From an uncultured Lachnospiraceae bacterium (GTDB taxonomy: Bacteria > Bacillota > Clostridia > Lachnospirales > Lachnospiraceae): a stretch of DNA of 64,000 nucleotides. This document shows, one piece after another, positions 25,025 through 32,939 of the stretch. Location of the stretch: NCBI GenBank assembly GCA_945621435.1, contig CALZBR010000005.1:20778-84777 (forward strand). Direction: 5' to 3'. Positions within the stretch are counted from its first letter, which is position 1. Each line of letters starts with the position of its first letter. The translations under genes and the position numbers were made by a program. Under the pieces are notes generated by a model that was given only the letters and a program-made list of their open reading frames with translations, was not told the origin of the DNA and did no database searches.

Positions 25025-26041
25025 TTAGAAATCAGTCGTATTTCTCTTGATTAATGTCCCGTAAAATACGGTTTCCTGGGGCATTTTCTGACCGGAGAGT
25101 ACGCCAATCAGGGTTTTGACCAAAGTTCGGGTCTGGGTTTCCAGCTGATTGTCGATGGAGGTAAGCTCCGGGGTACAGCAACTCGTAAGAATCGAGTTGT
25201 TGTACCCGATAACAGACAAGTCGGCAGGAATCGCCAGACCTTTTTTTTGCCCATATTTTATAGCAGCGATAGCAAGCTGGTCGTCAGCGGCAATCACGCC
25301 GTGAAACGTATGACCTTCAGAAGCAAATTCCTCTAGGCAGCTGATGGTTTCTTCTATAGTGCTGGCTTTTTCGGGTATGCGTAAAATCAGATTCTCAAAG
25401 TCTGTTATTTTTTGGCTCTGCATAGCCATTCGAAAACCATCCAGCTTTCTGCGTCCGCTATAGGACAGGGCATTGTACAGATACAGAATATCGGTGATGC
25501 CGGAATTGAGCATTTCGGTGGTTGCCCGGTACAGGGAATTCATGTCATCGCAGAGGATGCTATATACATTCCTGTGTGTGTAGGAGGCATTCAGGATCAT
25601 CACAGGTACCTTCTCGGAACACTTACTGATATAGCTGTTTTCTTCCTCGGTGGAACCGATGAAATTAGAACCTACAAGAATCAGTCCATCTACCTTTTTG
25701 GACAGAATCAGATTGATGTATTTTACACGTGAATCGGGATTGTAGCCGGTACAGCAAAGCAGAGATTCATAGCCTAAGGACTGCAGATTCTGTTCCAGAT
25801 AGTATATGGCCTTGGCCAGGAATATGTCAGAGGAATCAGCACAAAGTATACCAATGGCCTTCATGGATTTCAGACCCATAGCCCGCGCTGACGAGTTGGG
25901 GGTGTATCCGAACTCATCGATGATATCCATGATTTTCTGCCGGGTAGATTCCTTAACTTTGGAACTGTTATTAAGTACACGGGACACGGTGGCGATGGAG
26001 ACGCCGGCTAATTTTGATATATCGTATATGGTAAGTGACAT
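25025..26041 (-). CDS. LacI-family transcriptional regulator of hexuronate genes
   Basis: The 338-aa repressor has the LacI HTH at the N-terminus (LTIYDISKLAGVSIATVSRV with hinge ARAMGLKS) and a periplasmic-binding-protein-like ligand domain. Start choice: ATG at 26041 has GGGAGG just upstream; the upstream in-frame ATG lacks a site. It lies between the aldolase and uxaC, divergent from uxaC. The perfect palindrome at 26221 overlaps the uxaC promoter, and a weaker copy lies before the aldolase, so it probably represses both units. The inducer is likely a hexuronate or a KDG intermediate, by context. Confidence 0.92.
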   Translation of the reverse strand: MSLTIYDISKLAGVSIATVSRVLNNSSKVKESTRQKIMDIIDEFGYTPNSSARAMGLKSMKAIGILCADSSDIFLAKAIYYLEQNLQSLGYESLLCCTGYNPDSRVKYINLILSKKVDGLILVGSNFIGSTEEENSYISKCSEKVPVMILNASYTHRNVYSILCDDMNSLYRATTEMLNSGITDILYLYNALSYSGRRKLDGFRMAMQSQKITDFENLILRIPEKASTIEETISCLEEFASEGHTFHGVIAADDQLAIAAIKYGQKKGLAIPADLSVIGYNNSILTSCCTPELTSIDNQLETQTRTLVKTLIGVLSGQKMPQETVFYGTLIKRNTTDF

Positions 26042-26110
26042 AAAACCTCCGGGGAAATACTTTTGCGAGGATAACAAAACAGATAAGGTACATTATCGTA
26101 TATTATATTT

Positions 26111-26139
26111 ATTATACATATATGAGTTTGCTTTTTCAA
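26111..26139 (-). promoter_or_regulatory. SigA promoter of the LacI-type regulator
   Basis: On the reverse strand TTGAAA (26139-26134), 17 nt, then TATAAT (26116-26111), about 70 nt before the start codon. Confidence 0.65.
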
Positions 26140-26192
26140 ACAGAAAAGCATATTTATCTGAGCAACATTATGAAACCTGAAGGAATCTTGTA

Positions 26193-26221
26193 TTGACTTG
26201 AAAGGGAAAAGGAAGTAGAAT
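26193..26221 (+). promoter_or_regulatory. SigA promoter of uxaC-kdgK
   Basis: TTGACT (26193-26198), 17-nt spacer, TAGAAT (26216-26221). The last base of the -10 is the first base of the operator. Confidence 0.7.
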
Positions 26222-26234
26222 GTAAACGCTTACA
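26221..26234 (+). promoter_or_regulatory. Perfect LacI-type operator of uxaC-kdgK
   Basis: TGTAAACGCTTACA is a perfect 14-bp palindrome with the central CG of LacI/GalR operators. It directly abuts the -10 element, the position for repression by blocking polymerase. Confidence 0.8.
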
Positions 26235-26281
26235 TTTCCAAAATGAGTTTTGATGAAACAGAATTAGGGAGGAAGAAAAGA

Positions 26282-27694
26282 ATGAAAGCTTTTATGGATG
26301 AGAATTTCCTGCTGCAATCGGAAACGGCAAAGAAATTGTACCATGAGTATGCGGCAAAGATGCCCATTCTGGATTACCACTGCCACATCAATCCCAGGGA
26401 GATTGCTGAGGACAGACAGTTTGAGAACATTACCCAGGTCTGGCTGGGAGGGGATCATTATAAGTGGCGTTTCATGCGCTCCTGCGGTGTGGACGAGTAC
26501 TATATTACCGGAGCTGCACCGGACAAGGAGAAGTTTATGAAGTGGGCAGAGTGCCTGGGCAAAGCCATCGGCAATCCTCTGTATCACTGGTCTCATCTTG
26601 AACTGAAGGCTTACTTCGGCTTTCAGGGTGCCCTCTCTGCCAGGAATGCGGAGGAGGTTTGGGAGCTTTGCAATCGGAAGCTTGCAGATCCTTCCATGAG
26701 TGTCCGCAATATCATCAGAAAGTCCAATGTAAAGCTGATTTGTACTACAGATGATCCGATTGACAGCCTGGAGTGGCACAAGAAGATCGCAGAGGATAAG
26801 AGCTTTGACGTATATGTGCTTCCCGCCTGGAGACCTGATAAGGCCATGAACCTTGAGAAGCCGGATTACAGGGATTATATTCAGAAGCTTTCTGAAGTAA
26901 GTGGTGTGAAGATTTCCACTTTTGAAGATTTGAAGAAGGCACTTAAAATTCGTTTGGATTTCTTTGCATCCATGGGCTGCCTGGTGTCTGACCACGGATT
27001 GGAATATGTTATGTATGAGCCTGCTTCAGATACGGAAATCGAGGCAATCTTTACGAAGGTAATGAACAAGGAGTCCATTACACGCAGGGAGGAGATGCAG
27101 TTTAAGACGGCATTCCTGACCTTTCTTTGCGGAGAATACAAAAAGAGAAACTGGGTATTGCAGTTGCATTACGGCGTAAAAAGAGACAATAATCAGCCAA
27201 TGTTTTCGAAGATTGGTCCCGATACCGGATATGATTGCATTAATAATTACGCTCCTTCCTCCCAGTTGGCGGATTTCCTAAATCATTTGGAGACACAGGG
27301 ATCCCTCCCAAAGACCATTCTTTATAGTCTGAACCCCAACGATAATGAATCCATCGGTACCATTCTGGGATGCTTCCAGAATTCCGAGGCGGTTGCCAAG
27401 ATTCAGCAGGGCAGTGCATGGTGGTTCAATGACAACAAGACCGGTATGGAAAATCAGATGATTTCCCTGGCAAACCTGGGAAATCTGTCCGGCTTCGTGG
27501 GAATGCTGACGGATTCCAGAAGCTTTTTATCCTATACCCGTCATGAGTACTTCAGAAGGATTCTCTGCAACCTGCTGGGCAACTGGGTGGAGAACGGGGA
27601 ATTCCCGGAGGACTATGATATCCTTGGGGAGATTGTACAGAACATTTCCTACAACAACGCTGTGAATTATTTCGATTTCGATATGTTAAAGTAA
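26282..27694 (+). CDS. uxaC: Glucuronate isomerase (uronate isomerase)
   Basis: The 470-aa enzyme converts D-glucuronate to D-fructuronate and D-galacturonate to D-tagaturonate. Metal-binding DYHCHINP near the N-terminus, WLGGDHYKWRFMRSCGV, CTTDDP and the late GMLTDSRSFLSYTRHEYFRR block are all diagnostic of UxaC. Start choice: ATG 26282 follows GGGAGGAAG at 26268; ATG 26243 upstream lies close to the operator and has no ribosome site. It is transcribed with KDG kinase 13 bp downstream. Confidence 0.97.
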   Translation: MKAFMDENFLLQSETAKKLYHEYAAKMPILDYHCHINPREIAEDRQFENITQVWLGGDHYKWRFMRSCGVDEYYITGAAPDKEKFMKWAECLGKAIGNPLYHWSHLELKAYFGFQGALSARNAEEVWELCNRKLADPSMSVRNIIRKSNVKLICTTDDPIDSLEWHKKIAEDKSFDVYVLPAWRPDKAMNLEKPDYRDYIQKLSEVSGVKISTFEDLKKALKIRLDFFASMGCLVSDHGLEYVMYEPASDTEIEAIFTKVMNKESITRREEMQFKTAFLTFLCGEYKKRNWVLQLHYGVKRDNNQPMFSKIGPDTGYDCINNYAPSSQLADFLNHLETQGSLPKTILYSLNPNDNESIGTILGCFQNSEAVAKIQQGSAWWFNDNKTGMENQMISLANLGNLSGFVGMLTDSRSFLSYTRHEYFRRILCNLLGNWVENGEFPEDYDILGEIVQNISYNNAVNYFDFDMLK

Positions 27695-27707
27695 AGGAGA
27701 AGAAAAA

Positions 27708-28805
27708 ATGAATTTGAATCTCAGACCTGAAAACGAATGTAAATTTGATGCGGTATCCCTGGGCGAGGTAATGCTCCGTCTGGATCCCGGCGAGGGCAGA
27801 ATCCGTACCGCCCGCAGCTTCCGGGCATGGGAAGGCGGCGGCGAGTACAATGTAGTCCGCGGTCTTCGCAGATGCTTTGGCATGAAGACGGCAGTGATCA
27901 CAGCTTTTGCCGACAATGAGGTGGGTAAGCTGATGGAAGACTTCATCCTCCAGGGCGGGGTGGATACTTCCCTGATCAAATGGATGCCTACAGACGGTAT
28001 CGGCCGTGTCTGCAGAAACGGTCTTAACTTTACCGAGCGCGGTTTTGGTATCCGGGGTGCGGTAGGCTGCTCTGACAGAGCAAACACCGCTATTTCCAAG
28101 GCAACCCCTGCAGACTTCAATTTTGATTACATCTTCGGTGAGCTGGGTGTGAGATGGCTTCATACCGGCGGTATCTATGCTGCTCTTTCCGAACAGTCCT
28201 GCGAAACCGTACTGGAAGCAATCAAGACTGCAAAGAAATACGGAACCATCGTATCCTATGACCTGAACTACAGACCCTCCATGTGGAGCGCCATCGGCGG
28301 TCAGGCAAAGGCTCAGGAAGTAAATAAAGAGATTGCAAAGTATGTGGATGTCATGATCGGTAACGAGGAAGACTTCACTGCATGTCTTGGTTTTGAAATA
28401 GAGGGCAACGATGCCAACCTGAAGACCCTGAACCTGGACGGCTATAAGAAGATGATCAACGAGGCAGCAAAGACCTACCCGAACTTCAAGGCTGTCGCTA
28501 CCACCCTTCGTCAGGTAAAGACCGCTACCGTAAATGACTGGAGTGCAATCTGCTGGGCTGAGGGCGAGATTTACAAGGCAAAGCAGTATGACGGTCTGGA
28601 GATTATGGACCGTGTAGGCGGCGGTGATTCCTTCGCTTCCGGTCTGATTTATGGTCTGATGACCACAGGTGATGCCGAGACTGCCGTTAACTACGGCGCA
28701 GCACACGGTGCACTTGCAATGACTACTCCCGGCGATACTACCATGGCTTCCAGAAAGGAAGTTGAGGCTCTTATGGGCGGAGCCGGTGCCAGAGTACAGA
28801 GATAA
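27708..28805 (+). CDS. kdgK: 2-keto-3-deoxygluconate kinase (PfkB family)
   Basis: The 365-aa sugar kinase phosphorylates KDG to KDPG. It has the PfkB start SLGEVMLRLDPGEGR, the SYDLNYRPSMW substrate motif and the catalytic DRVGGGDSFASGLIYGL with Asp307 as base. It lies 13 bp after uxaC in the same operon, and the KDPG aldolase 3 kb upstream uses its product. Oxidoreductase and dehydratase steps (UxaB/UxuB, UxaA/UxuA) are not in this window. A G+C-rich hairpin follows. Confidence 0.93.
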   Translation: MNLNLRPENECKFDAVSLGEVMLRLDPGEGRIRTARSFRAWEGGGEYNVVRGLRRCFGMKTAVITAFADNEVGKLMEDFILQGGVDTSLIKWMPTDGIGRVCRNGLNFTERGFGIRGAVGCSDRANTAISKATPADFNFDYIFGELGVRWLHTGGIYAALSEQSCETVLEAIKTAKKYGTIVSYDLNYRPSMWSAIGGQAKAQEVNKEIAKYVDVMIGNEEDFTACLGFEIEGNDANLKTLNLDGYKKMINEAAKTYPNFKAVATTLRQVKTATVNDWSAICWAEGEIYKAKQYDGLEIMDRVGGGDSFASGLIYGLMTTGDAETAVNYGAAHGALAMTTPGDTTMASRKEVEALMGGAGARVQR

Positions 28806-28833
28806 GCTTTTCACAGGTTTCTTCCTTTTTATG

Positions 28834-28857
28834 GACCCTCGCAGCAATGCGGGGGTC
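28834..28857 (+). terminator. Hairpin after kdgK
   Basis: A 10-bp stem (GACCCTCGCA, 28834-28843, against TGCGGGGGTC, 28848-28857, with one G-T pair) and a 4-nt loop. It lacks a clear T run, so termination may be weak. The stretch 28858-29015 is otherwise A+T-rich, with a TATAAT at 28987 that may be the -10 for the next gene. Confidence 0.5.
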
Positions 28858-29015
28858 TTAAAATGTGTACAATATGCACAATTATTAGCTTGTGACAATG
28901 TTAAAAACAACCAATATATACAAACAAAAGTAAAATCTATGCTTCATAAGGTAAAATATTTGTATTTTATCACGTAGGAAAGAAAGTATAATAAGATTTA
29001 GAAGTAGGTGACGAA

Positions 29016-29642
29016 TTGAAGACGAATACAAAAAGGAAATCATCTGAAGAAATATGGATTGCGCTCGCAGGTATCATCCTTGTGGTAACGGTTGTTGCGA
29101 TGGTATTTCTTCTGGGCAGAAGAAAGCCCATAGAGCAGAACGAATATGAACAGGCTCTTCTTGGAAAATGGGCATATACACACGAAAAGGACAAGCCGAC
29201 ACTTATCCTTCGGAATGACGGAACTGCGGAATTCGAAGGGGAAAAATACGAATACACCTGCGATGGCGAACGTATTCATTTAGTGGGAAGGACAAATGAG
29301 AAGCATCTGAGGTATGTCCAAAAAGATCATCAGATGTATCTGTACATACAAAGTACCTATACAAAGCAGGCTGATTACAATTATCAGGGCACGGCCACAC
29401 CTTCGGAAGTCATCGGTTACTGGCTTTGCGAGGCGACTAACTGGACTTATGAGTTTACCCCCAACGGAACTTTCATGGAGGACGGAGCCCTCACCGGTTA
29501 TTATGAGGTGAACGAGGAAGCCAAAACCGTGAAGCTGATGTATGGCGAGGCCCTGGAGGACGCAGTGTTCTATTATCAGATCACGGAAGAAGGCTTGTTT
29601 ATCGAGTATCCCTGGCTGATGGAAAAGATTGGTTCACGTTAA
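29016..29642 (+). CDS. Membrane-anchored protein with two lipocalin-like repeats
   Basis: The 208-aa protein has one N-terminal helix (about 14-34) and an exterior made of two similar strand-rich units. The first begins LLGKWAYTHEKDKPTLILRNDG, the second GYWLCEATNWTYEFTPNGTF. Each has the G-x-W...L/F-x-x-(D/N)G pattern of lipocalin-like/DUF5640-type domains. The start TTG 29016 has only a weak AGGTG site, but no ATG exists in frame nearby. Function unknown. Position before the sugar-binding protein may be incidental. Confidence 0.65.
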   Translation: MKTNTKRKSSEEIWIALAGIILVVTVVAMVFLLGRRKPIEQNEYEQALLGKWAYTHEKDKPTLILRNDGTAEFEGEKYEYTCDGERIHLVGRTNEKHLRYVQKDHQMYLYIQSTYTKQADYNYQGTATPSEVIGYWLCEATNWTYEFTPNGTFMEDGALTGYYEVNEEAKTVKLMYGEALEDAVFYYQITEEGLFIEYPWLMEKIGSR

Positions 29643-29665
29643 TTCCGGCAGACAGAAAGGATAAG

Positions 29666-29692
29666 GTGAAAACGGACATAGTGTCCGTTCAC
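29666..29692 (+). promoter_or_regulatory. Near-perfect palindrome in the leader of the sugar transporter
   Basis: AACGGACA (29671-29678) and TGTCCGTT (29682-29689) flank TAG, with GTG/CAC extending the stem. It lies 30 nt before the start codon of the binding protein. It could be an operator or a small RNA hairpin; no T run follows, so it is not an ordinary terminator. Confidence 0.45.
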
Positions 29693-29722
29693 ATAAATTT
29701 TACTTTTCATAAGGAGGGAAAC

Positions 29723-30976
29723 ATGAAAAGAGTTATTGCATTAATGCTGTCCGCGTTGATGGTTGTTTCCATGGCTGCCTGTGGTAAGGGCGGCTCAACC
29801 GACGGCAAAACAGATTTGACCATGTGGTGTATCGCTACAGAGAGCGATTCCAACCGCAAGTCCTACGAGCGTTCCATCGCTGACTTTGAGAAGGCTCATC
29901 CCGAGATTAATTTTACTTGGGAAGCAGTGGAGAACCAGGCTTACAAGACCAAGATTAAGGCGGCTGTTTCTGCAAATGAAATGCCTGACATCTTCTTTAC
30001 CTGATCCTGCGCATTCCTTGGAGATTTCGTTGAGGCAGGCCGCGTATACTGCGTAGACGAGGTTTATGCTCAGTATAAGAATGAGCTCCCCGAGGTTATG
30101 ATGGGTAACGTTAAGTATGACGGAAAGTACTATGGTGTTCCTATGACCATGAACATCGTTGGTATGTTCTGCAACATGGAGCTCCTTGCAAAGGCAGGTT
30201 ATAATGAGGTTCCTGCTACTTATGATGAACTGATCGACTGCTGTGACAAGTTGGTTGCACAGGGAATCATTCCTTTCGGATGCTCCGGTAAGGAGACCTG
30301 GTGTGTAACCGAGTACCTTGAGTCTATTATTGAGAAGACTGCAGGTGCTACCGCACTGAACCAGATTTTCGCAGGTACTGCTTCCTGGAACAATCCCGAT
30401 GTGGCTAAGGCTGTAGGCATCTTCCAGGAGATGATTGAGAAGAAGTATTTCGATCCTGAAGGAATTGCTCTGACCAACGATGAAGTTAAGGCTAACTTCA
30501 TGGCCGGCAAGTATGCGTTCTACATGAACGGTACCTGGAACTGCGCAGACTTTGATAAGGCAGGTCTCACCTCCAAGGTTAAGGTTGCTGAGTTCCCCGT
30601 TATCGACAGCTCCAAGTCTCAGCTTGGTGAGCTGATTGGCGGACCTTCCGATACTCTTGCGGTAGCAGCAGGCTCCAAGAATGCCAAGGTCGCAGCTGAA
30701 TCTGCATTTGAACTTGCAAAGGGAATCTGCCACTACGGCTACCTGGATGGTTGCGGACTTCCTGCATGGACTCCCGATTACGATACTTCTTCTGTAAATG
30801 CGCTTACACAGTCTGTAGCAGATATTTGTGCAAACGCAAGCCAGTATGTATTGTTCGGTGATACCGCAATGGCAGCAGATACTGCTCAGATTTACCTTGA
30901 TTATGTAAGCAAGATTTATTCTTCTACCATCAGCGGACAGGAATTTGTTGACGGTCTGACCAAGGATATTAAGTAA
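29723..30976 (+). pseudogene. Sugar-binding lipoprotein gene interrupted by an in-frame TGA
   Basis: The frame encodes about 416 residues of an extracellular solute-binding protein (family 1, MalE-like) except for TGA at 30002-30004, codon 94. Lipobox SMAACGKG with Cys20 and the motif EMPDIFFT are upstream of the stop. Downstream the same frame continues without gap (SCAFLGDFVEAGRVY and so on) through KYAFYMNGTWNCADF to the natural end. Relatives carry Trp at this place (IFFTW), so a single TGG-to-TGA change explains it. AAGGAGGG precedes ATG 29723. Both permease genes downstream are intact. Either this copy is dead, the base is an error, or TGA is partly read through. Confidence 0.85.
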
Positions 30977-30996
30977 TCTAAAAGGAACTTTATTTT

Positions 30997-31038
30997 GGCG
31001 GTTCTCATATGGGTTTCCCGGAGAGAACCGCCTTTTTT
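30997..31038 (+). terminator. Intra-operon terminator between binding protein and permeases
   Basis: GGCGGTTCTC (30997-31006) pairs with GAGAACCGCC (31023-31032), followed by six T residues. Its place between the binding protein and permease genes fits an attenuator that keeps binding protein in excess. Confidence 0.85.
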
Positions 31039-31053
31039 AAAGGAAACGGGTAT

Positions 31054-31962
31054 ATGAAAAAATTATATAGTAATAAACTGACAACATTTTTATTTTTGCT
31101 TCCGGCGCTGATTCTGTTTATCGGTATTTTGGTGGCGCCGATTTTTATGTCCGGATATTACAGCCTTTTCGACTGGAAGGGTTACGGTCCCAAGACATTT
31201 ATTGGACTAGACAATTATAAGGAGCTCTTTACCAGTGAAAACATTGGTTTTATGAAGGCCTTCGGAAATGCCTGCCTGCTGGCGGTGCTGTCCGTGCTGC
31301 TTCAGCTTCCTCTCGCACTTTTCCTTGCCCTGCTTCTGGGCTCGGGAAGAAAGGGAGAGAGAGGGTTCCTTTCCATATATTTTATGCCTGTATTGATTTC
31401 GACGGTTGTTATCGGCCAATTGTGGCTGAAAATCTACAATCCCTCTTACGGTGTACTGAATGTTGCACTTCGTGCATTGGGACTGGATAATCTGACGAGG
31501 CTGTGGCTGGGGGATGAGAAGACGGCACTTTGGGCAGCCTTTGTACCTACCCTCTGGCAGTATGTGGGGTATCACATGCTTCTCCTGTATGCAGGAATCA
31601 AGAGTGTTCCCCCAGAGTACAGAGAGGCAGCAATGATTGACGGCGCCAATGAATCTCAGGTCAACAGATTTATTGTGCTGCCCTATATCAAGCCGATTCT
31701 CAGAATCAGTACCATTTTTGCGGTGACCGGTTCCTTCAAGTCCTTTGACCTGATTTATGTCTTGACCAACGGCGGACCGAATCATTCCACAGAGGTACCC
31801 AGTACCCTGATGATCAGCATGCTGTTTTTGAGAAACAGATATGGCATGGGAAGTGCCATTGCATTCGTGTTGATTCTGCTGTGCTTTGCTGCGGCACTGA
31901 TTATCAACTTTATCTTTAAGGAAAGAGAGGGGAAGCCTAAATGCAAGACGGAAACAGAGTAA
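31054..31962 (+). CDS. Sugar ABC transporter permease (MalF type)
   Basis: The 302-aa permease has six helices and the cytoplasmic EAA motif YREAAMIDGANESQVNRFIV, used to contact the ATPase. Start choice: ATG 31054 follows AAAGGAAA; ATG 31009 lies inside the terminator hairpin. It overlaps the second permease by 22 nt. No ATPase gene is present, as is common in Firmicutes where a shared MsmK-type ATPase serves several systems. Substrate is likely an oligosaccharide; the nearby hexuronate genes make a uronate-containing one possible. Confidence 0.93.
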   Translation: MKKLYSNKLTTFLFLLPALILFIGILVAPIFMSGYYSLFDWKGYGPKTFIGLDNYKELFTSENIGFMKAFGNACLLAVLSVLLQLPLALFLALLLGSGRKGERGFLSIYFMPVLISTVVIGQLWLKIYNPSYGVLNVALRALGLDNLTRLWLGDEKTALWAAFVPTLWQYVGYHMLLLYAGIKSVPPEYREAAMIDGANESQVNRFIVLPYIKPILRISTIFAVTGSFKSFDLIYVLTNGGPNHSTEVPSTLMISMLFLRNRYGMGSAIAFVLILLCFAAALIINFIFKEREGKPKCKTETE

Positions 31963-32804
31963 AATCGCCTTTTAACGGGAAAAAATTTACAAAGGAAACG
32001 CTTGTTTATCTTCTCCTGGCCTTCTGGGCTCTGATTAATCTGTTTCCGGTGTATTGGATGTTTACCTTTTCCCTGAAGAGCAACAATGAAATATTCGGTG
32101 AGAACGTGATCGGACTGCCGAAGGAGTGGCTGTGGTCCAATTACTCCAAGGCTTTACAGGTGGGAAATATCGGAAGATATTTTCTGAACAGTGTCATCAT
32201 TGCGGTTGTGACCATTGCTCTAGTTATGGCAGTGGCACTGATGGCTACCTTTGCGTTGACAAGATTCATGTGGAAGGGCAGAAAGATGATGAACGATTTT
32301 TTCATGCTGGGACTGACCATTCCCATTCATGCTTCCATCGTTCCCATCTATGTCACTCTTTCCAAGCTGCATATGCTCAGCACCTACAGCTCACTGATTA
32401 TCCCCTATGCGGCGTTCTCGCTGGCAATGGCAATCCTGATCTGTACCGGATTCATGCAGGAGATTCCCATAGAGCTGGACGAGGCGGCCTGTATCGACGG
32501 CTGCGGTACCTGGAGGATTTTCTTCAAGATTATCGTTCCGCTGATGAAGCCTGCAGTGGCGACGGTATCTATCTACACCTTCCTTCAGTGCTGGAATGAG
32601 CTGATGTTTGCCAATATTTTCGTCAGCGACAAGGCACACAAAACCCTGCCGGTAGGCGTGCAGGCTCTCTCCGGACAGTATCTGACGGAATGGGGTCCGG
32701 TAGGTGCTGCCATGGTGCTTGCTACCTTCCCTATGCTGGTTTTCTATATCTTCTTCAGCAAAAAGATTCAGGACAGCTTCATAGCGGGTGCGGTCAAGGG
32801 ATAA
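31941..32804 (+). CDS. Sugar ABC transporter permease (MalG type)
   Basis: The 287-aa permease has six helices and the EAA loop ELDEAACIDGCGTWRIFFKI. The C-terminus SKKIQDSFIAGAVKG is the standard end of the MalG-type family. It forms the heterodimeric channel with the preceding permease. A strong terminator follows, then a two-component pair that may control this transporter. Confidence 0.95.
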   Translation: MQDGNRVKSPFNGKKFTKETLVYLLLAFWALINLFPVYWMFTFSLKSNNEIFGENVIGLPKEWLWSNYSKALQVGNIGRYFLNSVIIAVVTIALVMAVALMATFALTRFMWKGRKMMNDFFMLGLTIPIHASIVPIYVTLSKLHMLSTYSSLIIPYAAFSLAMAILICTGFMQEIPIELDEAACIDGCGTWRIFFKIIVPLMKPAVATVSIYTFLQCWNELMFANIFVSDKAHKTLPVGVQALSGQYLTEWGPVGAAMVLATFPMLVFYIFFSKKIQDSFIAGAVKG

Positions 32805-32817
32805 TAAAAAGTATTCA

Positions 32818-32852
32818 AAGCTCCGTTTCTCTCAAAGGGACGGAGCTTTTTG
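32818..32852 (+). terminator. Terminator after the sugar transporter
   Basis: AAGCTCCGT (32818-32826) pairs with ACGGAGCTT (32840-32848), followed by a T-rich tail. Confidence 0.85.
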
Positions 32853-32865
32853 TATTTCCCTGTCC

Positions 32866-32894
32866 TTGTGTAATGGGGTAAATCATGGTACACT
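32866..32894 (+). promoter_or_regulatory. Probable SigA promoter of the YesM/YesN-like pair
   Basis: TTGTGT (32866-32871), 17-nt spacer, TACACT (32889-32894), 46 nt before the kinase start. Confidence 0.45.
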
Positions 32895-32939
32895 GGAAAC
32901 ATGGGATTCGGTTAAGAGAGTGTGTTTGGGTAGAGGATT

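Noticed and set aside
30002..30004. TGA in the binding-protein gene as a selenocysteine codon
   Set aside because: Relatives carry Trp here, the protein family is not redox-active, and I see no stable SECIS-like hairpin directly after the codon.
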